Of a stretch of 64,000 nt of DNA, positions 30,797-39,175 are shown one piece after another. The notes under the pieces are model-generated. The model ran no database searches. It was not told where the DNA came from and saw only the letters and a program-made list of their open reading frames with translations. The position numbers and the translations under genes are program-made. The DNA is from Corynebacterium frankenforstense DSM 45800 (GTDB taxonomy: Bacteria; Actinomycetota; Actinomycetes; Mycobacteriales; Mycobacteriaceae), in the NCBI RefSeq assembly GCF_001941485.1, contig NZ_CP009247.1, positions 1,860,001 through 1,924,000 of the forward strand, in the 5' to 3' direction. The first letter of the stretch is position 1, and each line of letters begins with the position of its first letter.

Positions 30797-31483
30797 CTAG
30801 CTGAGGTAGCCCATCTCGTAGGCGTAGCGCGCCAGCGAGATGCGGTAGGGCTTGGGCATCGGCGGACCGGACTTCTCGATGCTGCGGCACAGGTAGTCGA
30901 TCTTGGAGTTGACCTTCTTCTCCGTCCAGCCGAGCTGCCGGGCGACGGTGGCCACGTCCGGGATGGCGGAGTCGTCCGTGCCGGGCTGGCGCGCCAGGGG
31001 CGCGGCCAGCGCCTGCATCAGTTTGAGCTGCTCTTGGTTGGGCACGTGCTTGCCGACGGTCGCGGTGGCCGTGTCCGGCGTGTACGTGGAGCGGGGGCCG
31101 TGGACACCGGGGGTGTAGACGTCGACGTGCAGCTCGTAGGTGCGCTCCGAGGTGGAGAAGACGATGGCGGAGGCGCCGGGGGCCAACGGGGTCTGCGCGC
31201 CCGGGCCCAGGTCGGTGCGCGCGAAGCTGCCGCGGCTGCGCGGCTCGATGTCCACGGGCACGCGGCTGCCGACGTTCTTGACCATCCACTGGTTCGCACT
31301 GCACCAGAAGTGCAGCAGGCGACGGTGCAGGAACTGGTCGTCCTCACCGACGACGAAGTTGCCGGCACGCCCGACGATGAGTTCCTGCGGCGCCTCGACG
31401 ACCGTGGACTGGCCGATCAGGTCATCGAGTCGCAGCAGCGGAGAGCCGGCGCTCTCCGTGCCGGCGGGCTGGCTGCTCAGCAT
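30797..31483 (-). CDS. FHA-like protein with C-terminal helical (winged-helix-like) domain
   Basis: A 228-residue cytosolic protein. Residues 30-110 resemble a divergent FHA (phosphothreonine-binding) domain: ELIVGRAGNFVVGEDDQFLHRRLLHF, then QWMVKNVGSR, where a standard FHA has GR, S-x-x-H and N-G. The C-terminal 60 residues (DVATVARQLGWTEKKVNSKIDYLCR, then YRISLARYAYEMGYLS) look like a helix-turn-helix unit. The ATG overlaps the last 7 bases of the kinase gene, so translation is coupled. The natural reading is a phospho-dependent reader for the kinase. The FHA call is from pattern, not alignment. Confidence 0.65.
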   Translation of the reverse strand: MLSSQPAGTESAGSPLLRLDDLIGQSTVVEAPQELIVGRAGNFVVGEDDQFLHRRLLHFWCSANQWMVKNVGSRVPVDIEPRSRGSFARTDLGPGAQTPLAPGASAIVFSTSERTYELHVDVYTPGVHGPRSTYTPDTATATVGKHVPNQEQLKLMQALAAPLARQPGTDDSAIPDVATVARQLGWTEKKVNSKIDYLCRSIEKSGPPMPKPYRISLARYAYEMGYLS

Positions 31484-33129
31484 ATGGGGATCCTGTTCTT
31501 CATCGAGTCGGCTCGGTCACCCCACACCATAGCCAGGAAGCGGGAGCGCTCCGCACCCGGCAGCATCACGTACGCGCTGCCGTCGGTGGTGTCGACGTCG
31601 ACCACGTCGACGGTGCACTGGTCGTTGCCCAGCTGCACGGCCTCGCCCTCGACGTAGCGGTCGCGGGTGTTCTGGTCGCCGTAGTCGGCCAGGGTGACGC
31701 CGAGCCCGTCGCCGGAGCAGACGATCTTCGCGGCCTGCCCCTCGTCCGGGGCGGCGCTGTGGCAGCTGACCTCGGACCAGTCGCCGCGGCCCTCGCGTTC
31801 GCCGGTGATGTTGTCGAAGGCGGCGGCCACGGAGCGGTCCTGCCCGGACCACTTCGGGTGCGAGAGGACCCACCAGGCGCCGACGCCGCCGGCGGCCAGC
31901 ACCGCCACCGCGGCGATGCCGGCGATGATTCCGGCGCCGCTCCTGCGCCGCGGCTGGCCGACGGCCTGGGCGGTGCCGGTGAATGCCGCGGGCGCGGTCG
32001 GCGCGGGTCGGGTGCCCGGGGCGACGGCGGGCTCGATGCGGGTGGGCACGTCGTGCTGGGGCGGGTAGGCACGCGGGCTGCGCGAGCGGCGCTGGCCGGC
32101 GGAGTCGCCGCCCTGGGCGCCGGCGCGGGCCAGGTTGTCGATGAACTCGACGGCGCTGCTGTAGCGCCGGGCCGGGACCTGGGAGAGCGCGCGCTCGAGG
32201 ACGCCGCGGACGGCCTCGCGGTGGGGCTCCTCCTTCTCGGCGAAGCGCAGCTCCGAGATGTCCGGGAAGCTGCGGTCGTAGAGCCACTGCGACTGGGTCA
32301 TGGTGTCCTTGAGCTGCACCAGGGTGAGCATCTCGAAGGCGATGAGCGCCAGCGCGTAGTTGTCCGTGTTCGCCGAGGGCTGCGGGTGGATGACCCCCTG
32401 GCGGCCGGCCTCCTTGCCCGGGTAGAGCTCGGGCGCCAGGTAGCCATCGGTGCCGATGATCGCGGAGAGCTGGGTGACCCGGGTCGACTCCGGGGTCAGG
32501 CTGATGCCGAAGTCGGTGAGCATGCTGGCCACGTCGCGCCCGCGGCCGCCGGGGATGAGGATGTTGCCCGGCTTGACGTCGCGGTGGATCACCGGCGGGC
32601 TGATCCGGGTGTGGATGTGGTCCAGGGCGCCGGCGATGGGGCGCAGCAGCCGCACCGTCTCGGCGACGGTGAACGGCGAGTCCCACTCCTTGCGGCTGCG
32701 GATCTGGTCGTTGAGGTTGGTGCCCGGGATGTACTCCATGGTGAAGTACGCCTCGCCGTGCGGGGTCACGCCGCCGTCGTAGATGTCGACGACCGCGGAG
32801 TGGTTGATCTTGGCCAGCGTGCGCATCTCCTGCTGGAAGCGGCGCCGGTTCTCATCGTCGGAGCCGACCTCCTCGATCAGCCGCTTGACGGCGACCTTGC
32901 GGTCGAGGTTCTCGTCGCGGCCGAGGTAGATGCGGCCCATGCCGCCTTCGCCGATCTTGTCCAGGATGACCGTGCCGCGCTCGCGCAGGTCACGGGCGAA
33001 CTGGTCCTCGGGCGGGGTGACGGGCCCCTGCACGGTCGGCGGGGCGTCCTGGGCCGGCGTGGTGTTGTGCCACTCGTCGGGTCCGCCGTCCTCGGCCTGC
33101 GGCCCGCGGCCCCATCCCTGCTGACTCAT
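31477..33129 (-). CDS. Transmembrane Ser/Thr protein kinase with cysteine-containing outer domain
   Basis: A 550-residue Hanks-type kinase. Order: acidic N-terminal tail; kinase domain from about 50 with GEGGMGRIYLG (60-70), VAVK (Lys 82), HRDVKPGNI (182-190), DFGIS (206-210) and GTDGYLAPE (226-234); a Pro/Ala/Arg linker; one transmembrane helix at about 399-422; and an outer domain of about 125 residues with cysteines 456, 471, 505 and 550 (the last residue). The HRD arginine and all catalytic residues are present, so it should be active. It has no PASTA repeats, and its neighbours are not those known for PknA, PknB, PknG or PknL. FHA-like and J-like genes flank it in the same direction. Confidence 0.9.
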   Translation of the reverse strand: MSQQGWGRGPQAEDGGPDEWHNTTPAQDAPPTVQGPVTPPEDQFARDLRERGTVILDKIGEGGMGRIYLGRDENLDRKVAVKRLIEEVGSDDENRRRFQQEMRTLAKINHSAVVDIYDGGVTPHGEAYFTMEYIPGTNLNDQIRSRKEWDSPFTVAETVRLLRPIAGALDHIHTRISPPVIHRDVKPGNILIPGGRGRDVASMLTDFGISLTPESTRVTQLSAIIGTDGYLAPELYPGKEAGRQGVIHPQPSANTDNYALALIAFEMLTLVQLKDTMTQSQWLYDRSFPDISELRFAEKEEPHREAVRGVLERALSQVPARRYSSAVEFIDNLARAGAQGGDSAGQRRSRSPRAYPPQHDVPTRIEPAVAPGTRPAPTAPAAFTGTAQAVGQPRRRSGAGIIAGIAAVAVLAAGGVGAWWVLSHPKWSGQDRSVAAAFDNITGEREGRGDWSEVSCHSAAPDEGQAAKIVCSGDGLGVTLADYGDQNTRDRYVEGEAVQLGNDQCTVDVVDVDTTDGSAYVMLPGAERSRFLAMVWGDRADSMKNRIPIC

Positions 33130-33186
33130 GCTTCCTTCTCTGTCCTTCCGCGGGCGGCGTCGCCGGCCCGCCGTCGTCGCGTGACT

Positions 33187-34218
33187 CTAGAACTCCACGG
33201 CGCCGAGGTCGCCGTCCTCGCTGAACACGTGGTCCATGTCCTCGGGGGTGAACGTCTGGGCGGGCCGGCCGACCCGGATGTACTGCAGCCCGCCGTCGCG
33301 CTCCATGAAGGCCAGCGAGGCGGTCTCCTGGTCGTTGCCGGCGTTGCCGACGGTGACCAGGTAGAGCGCGGTCACGCCGTGGTCGGCGAGCGACTGCGCC
33401 GCGGGCACGCCCTCGACGGCGTAGCGGGTGGCGAAGTTCGGCGTCGCGTCGACCACGTCGAGCACCTTCGGCTCGGGCGTGCCGAAGACGGCCTCCGGCG
33501 AGAAGTCCTTGTCCTCGCCGAGGTGGTGGTCGACCTGCTTGTCCAACTGGTTGGGCACGCCGTGGGCGCGGATGAAGCCCTCGATCTGATCGCGTTCGCG
33601 CAGCCCCACGAACTCCTCGGCGAGCGCGCGCACCTCACCCAGGCGCGCGTCGTCCGGCGCCTCGCTTGGCGACGCCGTGGTGGTCACCGTCTCCGTGACC
33701 GTCTCCGATGCGGCCGTCTCGCCGTCGCCGCCGCTCTCACTGCCGGTCGCCCACCAGGCGCCGGCGCCGATGAGCGCGCACACGGCCGCGGTGGCCAGCG
33801 CAGTGCCGGCGATGACGGGCAGCAGCCCGCGGCGCTTGGATTCCTTCTTCTCCTCGTTTTTCTCCTGCTCCGGGGCGGGCGAGGTGTGCGGCGCGGGTGG
33901 GGCCGCGGCGAAGGAGTTGGTCGCGGCAACCTGGCCCGCAGGCGTTCCCGCAGCCGTTGCGCCCGCTGCCGTCGCGCCGGCCGCAGTGGCACCGCCCCGG
34001 GGCGCGGCCGCGCGGCGGCGTTCCTCGGCCAGCAGCGCGTCGTAGCGCGCGCGGCGGTCGGGGTCGCCGAGGATGTGACGGGCCTGATGCAGCTCCTGAG
34101 CACGCTCGGGCCGGCGGGCGTCGGCTCCCCACTCGAGCCGGCCGATCTCCCGGACCAGGCTCGCCGAGTCGGCCGCGGGGTCAAGCCCGAGGCTGCGGTA
34201 GTAGTCGTGCGTGCTCAT
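33187..34218 (-). CDS. J-domain-like single-pass membrane protein (divergent member)
   Basis: A 343-residue protein. Residues 1-62 follow the helix pattern of J domains (HDYYRSLGLDPAADSASLVREI, then LHQARHILGDPDRRARYDALL), but HPD is absent: GADARRPERAQE stands in the loop. Then come three GATAA repeats, a Glu/Lys-rich stretch, a transmembrane helix (about 131-156), a Thr/Ser/Glu linker and an outer domain of about 145 residues (VRALAEEFVGLRERDQIEGFI ... VTALYLVTVGN ... DGGLQYIRVG) related to the outer domains of the four neighbours. It lies 57 bases upstream of the kinase gene and probably in one transcript with it. Confidence 0.75.
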   Translation of the reverse strand: MSTHDYYRSLGLDPAADSASLVREIGRLEWGADARRPERAQELHQARHILGDPDRRARYDALLAEERRRAAAPRGGATAAGATAAGATAAGTPAGQVAATNSFAAAPPAPHTSPAPEQEKNEEKKESKRRGLLPVIAGTALATAAVCALIGAGAWWATGSESGGDGETAASETVTETVTTTASPSEAPDDARLGEVRALAEEFVGLRERDQIEGFIRAHGVPNQLDKQVDHHLGEDKDFSPEAVFGTPEPKVLDVVDATPNFATRYAVEGVPAAQSLADHGVTALYLVTVGNAGNDQETASLAFMERDGGLQYIRVGRPAQTFTPEDMDHVFSEDGDLGAVEF

Positions 34219-34274
34219 GCGTGGCCGTCACTTTCTGGATTAAGGGTGCTCAGAGGCCGATACGGCGCGGTACC

Positions 34275-35345
34275 CTAGTCGATTCTGCCGGAGAGGGCAT
34301 CGGCTTCACGGACCTTGTTCACGTTCGCAAAGTACCAGTCGCCGTCCCGCTTCAGGAACGTGAGATAGGCCTTCGGCACACCGGAGTCCTTGTCCCCCAC
34401 GGACACCCTGTGCACCTCGGTGATCCCGGCCTCGGACTCCGCGGTCTCGAAGAACGGCTGATCGTCCACGGTCATGGTGACTTCCCGGTACGCGCCGTAG
34501 TCGACGTCCTCGAGGACGTCGGCGGAACCGACACCGACGAAGTCCGTGTAGTAGTCGTTGAGCTCCTCGGCGTCGTACTCGTTGTCGGTCAGCTTCTCGG
34601 TGAAGCTGGCGTCGAAGTGCTCGTTGATCCAGTCGACGCGGTCCCGGTCGGTGTCCTTCTTGACGAACTCCTTGGCCATCTTCACGGGCTTGTCGCCTCC
34701 GGACCCACCGGTGATCCAGGAGAAGAGCCCGAAGGCGAGCAGGCAGGCCACCGCCGTCACGACGGCGGTGACGATGATCGCCTTGCGCGAGGACTTCGCG
34801 TACTCGCCCTTGAGGTTCTCGGAGGCGCCGGAGAGCTTCTCGCCTGCGTCGGCGAAAGCCTTCTTCGCGCCGGCGGCGGCGGTGGCGGCCTGCCCCGAGA
34901 AACCGGACTGCTGGCTCTGCTGGGGCTGGCCCGGCTGCGGCTGGCCGAACTGCTGGCCCGGCTGGCCCGGCTGCGGCTGGCCGAACTGCTGGCCCGGCTG
35001 CGGCTGGCCGAACTGCTGGAACTGTCCGGACGCGGGCTGCTGCCCCATCTGCGGATCCTGCGACGGCCCCTGCGGGTCTTCGGCGGCGGGGCCGCCGGCC
35101 TCCGTCGCGATCTGGCGCAGACCACCGATGCGCAGCTCGGGCTGGCTCGGGTCGTCGAGGATCGCGTCGTAGCGGGCACGCCGGCTCGGCTCGGAGAAGA
35201 TGTCGAGAGCCACCTGCAGCTCATCCGCGCCACCCGGGTTCCCGGTGTCGCCGTCGTTCAGCCGACGGGAGATCTCCGCCGCCAGCTCCTCGCTGGGCTT
35301 GGCTCGGTCCAGACCGAGCGACTCATAGAGGTTGTAGTGGGCCAT
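34275..35345 (-). CDS. J-domain-like single-pass membrane protein, copy 1
   Basis: A 356-residue protein. N-terminus MAHYNLYESLGLDR begins a J-like domain (1-65) ending SRRARYDAILDDP. The HPD loop is replaced by DGDTGNPGGADE, so Hsp70 stimulation is not expected. Residues 95-146 are FGQPQPGQ-type repeats. A Lys/Ala/Gly helix (GAKKAFADAGEKLSG) precedes the transmembrane helix (190-212). The outer domain begins with the family signature KPVKMAKEFVKKDTDRDRVDW and ends with a strand pair LKRDGDWYFANV. GAAAGGATGG stands before the ATG. It is one of four close tandem paralogues. Confidence 0.78.
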   Translation of the reverse strand: MAHYNLYESLGLDRAKPSEELAAEISRRLNDGDTGNPGGADELQVALDIFSEPSRRARYDAILDDPSQPELRIGGLRQIATEAGGPAAEDPQGPSQDPQMGQQPASGQFQQFGQPQPGQQFGQPQPGQPGQQFGQPQPGQPQQSQQSGFSGQAATAAAGAKKAFADAGEKLSGASENLKGEYAKSSRKAIIVTAVVTAVACLLAFGLFSWITGGSGGDKPVKMAKEFVKKDTDRDRVDWINEHFDASFTEKLTDNEYDAEELNDYYTDFVGVGSADVLEDVDYGAYREVTMTVDDQPFFETAESEAGITEVHRVSVGDKDSGVPKAYLTFLKRDGDWYFANVNKVREADALSGRID

Positions 35346-35477
35346 CGTTGGCCATCCTTTCAAAGATTCAAGCAATTCATTTGGACTGGCTTTTCAGGAA
35401 TTTACAGAACCGACGGGCCGGAATCCTCCCGGTACGGGGAACTGTCCCCACCTCTGAAAGGGCGGAAAGCGCAGGCG

Positions 35478-35483
35478 ACTCTA
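35478..35483 (-). promoter_or_regulatory. Possible -10 box of J-like copy 1
   Basis: TAGAGT on the minus strand within ATTTAGAGT, about 130 bases before the start. A GGGGA-ACTG-TCCCC dyad (35436-35449) lies between it and the gene. Confidence 0.3.
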
Positions 35484-35575
35484 AATCTGTGCTGCCGGTC
35501 AGCAGTCGAATGCCGCAAGATCAGCACGCGCCCCGTCCCCTCAGGTACCAGCCTGGGAACGCGCATCCCCTGAAG

Positions 35576-36814
35576 CTAAAAGGCGATGACGTCCTCCAAG
35601 TCGTCAGCCTCCTGAGCCTCCGCAGGGAAAAGTACGCGCCAGTCGCCGTCCACCTGAGCGAACATCAGCCAGGCCTTGGGCACGTCGGTCTCACCGTTAC
35701 CCACACCGACCACATGCAGCGCGGTGATACCGGTCTCTGATTCGACAGCCTCCATGAACGTCTTATCGTCAACCGACCCCATGAGATTCATCGAAGAACC
35801 ATAGTCACCGTCACCGACGACCTGGACCGATCCGGCCCCCACGGCGTCGGTGTAGACATCGTTGAAGTCCTCGGAACTCGGGGATTCCTCCCATCCGCCC
35901 TCTCCCCCGAACAGGTCTTCCGCCAGGTCGGGGTCAAAGTGCTCGTTGAGCCAGTCGACACGGTCCCGGTCGGTGCCCTTGGAGATGAACTCCTCGGCCA
36001 TCTTCACGGGCTTGCCTCCGCCCGTGCCGCTGCCGCCGACGAGCCACCACACCAGGCCGAAGACGAGCAGGCAGACCAACGCAGTCGCCACGGCGGTGAC
36101 GGCGATCGCCTTGCCAGAGGAGCGCGCGTACTCGCCCTTGAGGTTGCCGGTCGCTCCGGACAGCTTCTGCCCGACGCCGGAGAAGGCGTTCTTCGCCCCC
36201 GCGACCGCGGACTGCCGGGGCTGCTGCCCCGGCTGGCCGTACTGCTGGTACTGCCCCTGCTGCGGCTGGCCGAACTGGCCGTACTGGCCCTGCTGGGGCT
36301 GGCCGTACTGCTGGTACTGGCCCGGCTGCGGCTGGCCGAACTGGCCGTACTGGCCCTGTTGCGCCTGCCCGAACTGCTGGCCCGCCTGAGGCTGGGCGAA
36401 CTGCTGGTACTGACCCGGCTGCGGCTGGCCGTACTGGCCAAATTGCGGGAACTGCCCCGACGCGGCCTGCTGCTGATCCTGCTGCGATTCCTGCGGGCTC
36501 ACGGTGGAGCCGGCCCCGGAACCGTTGCCGGAGGCGGCACCGGCCGCCTCCGCAGCGCCGGAGCCGCCCTCGGCGGCGATCTTGCGCAGGCCGCTGATGC
36601 GCAGCTCGGGCTGATCCGGGTCGTCGAGAATCGTGTCGTAGTGCGAACGCCGGCTCGGCTCGGAGAAGATGTCGAGAGCCACCTGCAGCTCATCCGCGCC
36701 ACCCGGGTTGCCGGTGTCCCCGGCGTTCAGCCGACGCCGGATCTCCTCCGCAAGCTCCTCGCTGGGTCGGGCACGATCCAGCCCTATCGACTCATAGAGG
36801 TTGTAGTGGGCCAT
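35576..36814 (-). CDS. J-domain-like single-pass membrane protein, copy 2 (longest Q-rich linker)
   Basis: A 412-residue protein. J-like domain 1-65 (MAHYNLYESIGLDRARPSEE) with AGDTGNPGGADE in place of the HPD loop. Residues 117-200 are a glutamine/glycine/tyrosine repeat region built on GQYGQFGQPQ and PQPGQYQQ. Then follow GAKNAFSGVGQKLSGATGN, a transmembrane helix (about 236-260) and the outer domain starting KPVKMAEEFISKGTDRDRVDW. The outer domain ends LMFAQVDGDWRVLFP with an acidic tail. The linker is prion-like in composition. Flanked on both sides by paralogues in the same direction. Confidence 0.78.
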   Translation of the reverse strand: MAHYNLYESIGLDRARPSEELAEEIRRRLNAGDTGNPGGADELQVALDIFSEPSRRSHYDTILDDPDQPELRISGLRKIAAEGGSGAAEAAGAASGNGSGAGSTVSPQESQQDQQQAASGQFPQFGQYGQPQPGQYQQFAQPQAGQQFGQAQQGQYGQFGQPQPGQYQQYGQPQQGQYGQFGQPQQGQYQQYGQPGQQPRQSAVAGAKNAFSGVGQKLSGATGNLKGEYARSSGKAIAVTAVATALVCLLVFGLVWWLVGGSGTGGGKPVKMAEEFISKGTDRDRVDWLNEHFDPDLAEDLFGGEGGWEESPSSEDFNDVYTDAVGAGSVQVVGDGDYGSSMNLMGSVDDKTFMEAVESETGITALHVVGVGNGETDVPKAWLMFAQVDGDWRVLFPAEAQEADDLEDVIAF

Positions 36815-37013
36815 CGACGGCTCTCCCTTCAGGGCAGTGCGTTGTTCATTGGAGCTGACATCTACGGACGCTAAGGCCGTGCCGGCGCGATGTCCTGCCG
36901 CGTGCGGAGTCCTCCCCACAGTGGGGACGTCGGAGATTTTCAGCGGAATTTGATTTGGGCCACAGGTTAACAGCTCACGCGGTCACAATCCACGCATGCA
37001 GACGCTCGCCGGG
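36815..37013. other. Intergenic region of the J-like array
   Basis: This holds the upstream region of J-like copy 2. A perfect 15-base palindrome TCCCCACAGTGGGGA (36913-36927) lies about 100 bases before that gene, and TAACCT on the minus strand (36963-36968) is a possible -10. The part beyond 37014 is the decayed J-like fragment described separately. Confidence 0.4.
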
Positions 37014-37148
37014 TTACCGCCACCCCCGGGCGAAAGTACTGAGGCCGCCGACGCGAAGCTCAGGTTGGTCCGAGCCCTCGAGTATCCGGTCGCAGCGCGC
37101 GGCGGCAGTCAGCCCACGAAGACGGGGTGTCTCCTGGACGTGAAACCG
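37014..37148 (-). pseudogene. Decayed fragment of another J-like gene
   Basis: Directly after the stop of copy 3, in the same minus-strand frame, 44 codons run to a TAA at 37014-37016. They include AARCDRILEGSDQPELRVGG, which matches RARYDAILDDPSQPELRIGG of copy 1. The DNA of 62 bases in this stretch (around 37034-37095) is about 70 percent identical by eye to the corresponding bases of copy 1 without gaps. The preceding helix and everything after the match are lost, and no start codon is usable. I read it as the remnant of a further array member. Confidence 0.7.
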
Positions 37149-38111
37149 TCAGAAAAGCAGACCCGAGGAATCGTCGCCGAAGCCGACTTCCCCGGGCGCA
37201 CTCGCGGAGAATAACCGCCATTCCCCGTCCCTCTCCCCAAAGATGAGCACGACCTCGAGCTCACCGGTGGAAGCGTCCCCCAGCCCCACCACGTCGTAGG
37301 CGGTGACCCCGTACTCTGATTCGAAACCTTCCATCCCCGGCTGACCCCCGACGTTCAGGGACACATTGAGGAACGGACCGTAATCCTCGACCCCGAGGAT
37401 GTCGATGGAACCGGAACCGGCCAGGTCGACATACTGATCGTTGACCGCGTCGGCGTCCGGGACGACGGCGACTTTCCCCTGAATGTCGCGCGCCAGTTCT
37501 TCGTCGTAGTGCTCCCTGAGCCAGTCGACCCGGTCGCGGTCCGTCTCCTGGGCGATCAGCTCCTCCGCCAACTTCTCCGACTTGCCGCCGCCCGAGCCGC
37601 CGCCTCGCGCGACCCACAGGACCAACCCCAGGACAAGCAGACAGACCAGCACGACGACCACGGCGGCGACCAGGAGTTTCGTGCGCCAGGACCCGCTGCG
37701 CCCGCCCCGGGGCCTGTCGCTCTCCGCACCGGAGCTCTGCCCCACAGACTCAGTCTGCTGTCCGCACGGCCGCCCCACGTACTGCGGTTGCCGGGGCTGC
37801 CGGGACTGTCCGGGCTGACCCGGCGCGGCGTCCCCGCCCCCGGGGCCGATCTGGCCGACCGCGTCCCCGGCGGCGAGCCGCCGCAGACCGCTGATACCCA
37901 GGTCCGACTGAGACGGGTCGTCGAGAATCGCGTCGTAGCGCGCACGCCGCGCCGGGTCGGCGAAGATGCCGAGCGCCACCCGCAGCTCATCGACACCGCC
38001 GGGGTTGCCGGCCTCTCCGCTATTCAGGCGCCGGGAGATCTCCGCCGCGAGCTGCTCACTGGACCACCGGCGGTCCAGCCCGATCGACTCATAGAGGTTG
38101 TAGTGGGCCAT
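37149..38111 (-). CDS. J-domain-like single-pass membrane protein, copy 3
   Basis: A 320-residue protein. J-like domain 1-65 (MAHYNLYESIGLDRRWSSEQ ... ARRARYDAILDDP), loop SGEAGNPGGVDE without HPD. The linker is Gly/Pro/Gln/Arg-rich and shorter than in copies 1 and 2. A strong transmembrane helix (about 146-168, LLVAAVVVVLVCLLVLGLVLW) is followed by GGGSGGGKSEKLAEELIAQ and the signature TDRDRVDWLREHYDEE. The outer domain ends LIFGERDGEWRLFSA. Copies 3 and 4 share RRWSSxQ at residues 14-20, so they are the closest pair. The fossil fragment lies immediately downstream. Confidence 0.78.
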   Translation of the reverse strand: MAHYNLYESIGLDRRWSSEQLAAEISRRLNSGEAGNPGGVDELRVALGIFADPARRARYDAILDDPSQSDLGISGLRRLAAGDAVGQIGPGGGDAAPGQPGQSRQPRQPQYVGRPCGQQTESVGQSSGAESDRPRGGRSGSWRTKLLVAAVVVVLVCLLVLGLVLWVARGGGSGGGKSEKLAEELIAQETDRDRVDWLREHYDEELARDIQGKVAVVPDADAVNDQYVDLAGSGSIDILGVEDYGPFLNVSLNVGGQPGMEGFESEYGVTAYDVVGLGDASTGELEVVLIFGERDGEWRLFSASAPGEVGFGDDSSGLLF

Positions 38112-38194
38112 CTCAGGAATTCCTCTCGAAGGACAAAGGGGGTTATTTGGGATTGCTGACAAATCCGGCGCATGAGTGTCCGGTCACCACCGGC

Positions 38195-39175
38195 CTAGAG
38201 CGGCCCTTCCACGGCCTTTTCGATGTCGAGGAGATACCATTCGCCGTCCTTTTTCCCGAAACTGACCATTGCCTCGGGCGCCCCGTCTTCGCTCTCGCCC
38301 ACTCCGACCATGTGAATTTCGGTCACCCCGGTCGCGGTTTCGGCGGCCTCCATGTACGACTCGCCGTCGACCTTGAAAAGGAGATTCGTGAGATTCGTGA
38401 TATCCGTGTCCGCGACGACGACGGCGGATCCGTCACCGACATATTCGGTGTAATCTTCATTGAGATCCTCGGCGTCCAGGGCGTTCTTTTCGCCGCGCCA
38501 ATCCGCAATGAGCTGCTCGTCGTAGTTCTCGTTGATCCAGTCGACGCGGTCCCGGTCCGTCTCCTGAGAGACCAGCTTCTCCGTCATCTTCACCGGCTTG
38601 CCGCCATCGGAGCCACCGCCTCGGGCGATCCACAGGATCAGCCCGATGACGAGCAGGCACACCAACGCCAGGACCACGGCGACGGCCAAGAGCTTCGAGC
38701 GCCAGGACATCGCCCGCCGTTTGCGGGGCTTCGCCGCCGTCGCCGTGGCCGCGTCCCCCGCGGACGAGGACCGGTCGCGACCTGACCAGTCTGTGGCCCC
38801 AGGCTGCTGCGGCTGCTGCGACCACTGCTGCCGGGGCTGCCCGGCCCCGCCCTGCGGGTGGCGCGCCTCCCATCCGCCACCGGGAGCGGACTGGCCGCCG
38901 ACACCGGGGGCGGACTCGCCGCCGGCCTCCCCGAAGGCGAGCCGCCGCAGATCCTCCATCCGCAGATCAGGGTGCCCCGGGTCGTCGAGAATCGCGTCGT
39001 AGCGGGCACGCCGCGAGGGGTCGGCGACGATGCCGAGCGCCACCCGCAGCTCGTCGGCACCTCCTGGGTTACCGACCATCCCCGTGCCCAGACGACGCGA
39101 TATCTCCGCCGCCAACTGATCACTGGACCATCGGCGGTCCAGTCCGATCGACTCGTAGAGGTTGTAGTGGGCCAT
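38195..39175 (-). CDS. J-domain-like single-pass membrane protein, copy 4 (first of the array)
   Basis: A 326-residue protein. J-like domain 1-65 (MAHYNLYESIGLDRRWSSDQ), loop TGMVGNPGGADE without HPD. Linker rich in Gly, Gln, Trp and Ser, then basic RKRRAMSWRSK before the transmembrane helix (about 161-184). Outer domain begins GGGSDGGKPVKMTEKLVSQ and TDRDRVDWINENYDEQ. It ends VSFGKKDGEWYLLDIEKA. It is the promoter-proximal gene if the array is one transcript; the next gene starts 83 bases after its stop. GAAAGG stands before the ATG. Confidence 0.78.
   Translation of the reverse strand: MAHYNLYESIGLDRRWSSDQLAAEISRRLGTGMVGNPGGADELRVALGIVADPSRRARYDAILDDPGHPDLRMEDLRRLAFGEAGGESAPGVGGQSAPGGGWEARHPQGGAGQPRQQWSQQPQQPGATDWSGRDRSSSAGDAATATAAKPRKRRAMSWRSKLLAVAVVLALVCLLVIGLILWIARGGGSDGGKPVKMTEKLVSQETDRDRVDWINENYDEQLIADWRGEKNALDAEDLNEDYTEYVGDGSAVVVADTDITNLTNLLFKVDGESYMEAAETATGVTEIHMVGVGESEDGAPEAMVSFGKKDGEWYLLDIEKAVEGPL

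Noticed and set aside
34900..36480. Tandem repeats in copies 1 and 2 as a CRISPR or DNA-level element
   Set aside because: They are in-frame Gln/Gly/Pro codon repeats of variable unit length, explained by the protein linkers.
36996..37214. Small plus-strand open frame over the J-like remnant
   Set aside because: It is the antisense of the fossil fragment and of the copy 3 end; the minus strand carries the homology.
33187..39175. True DnaJ co-chaperones
   Set aside because: All five J-like domains lack HPD, the tripeptide required to stimulate Hsp70.
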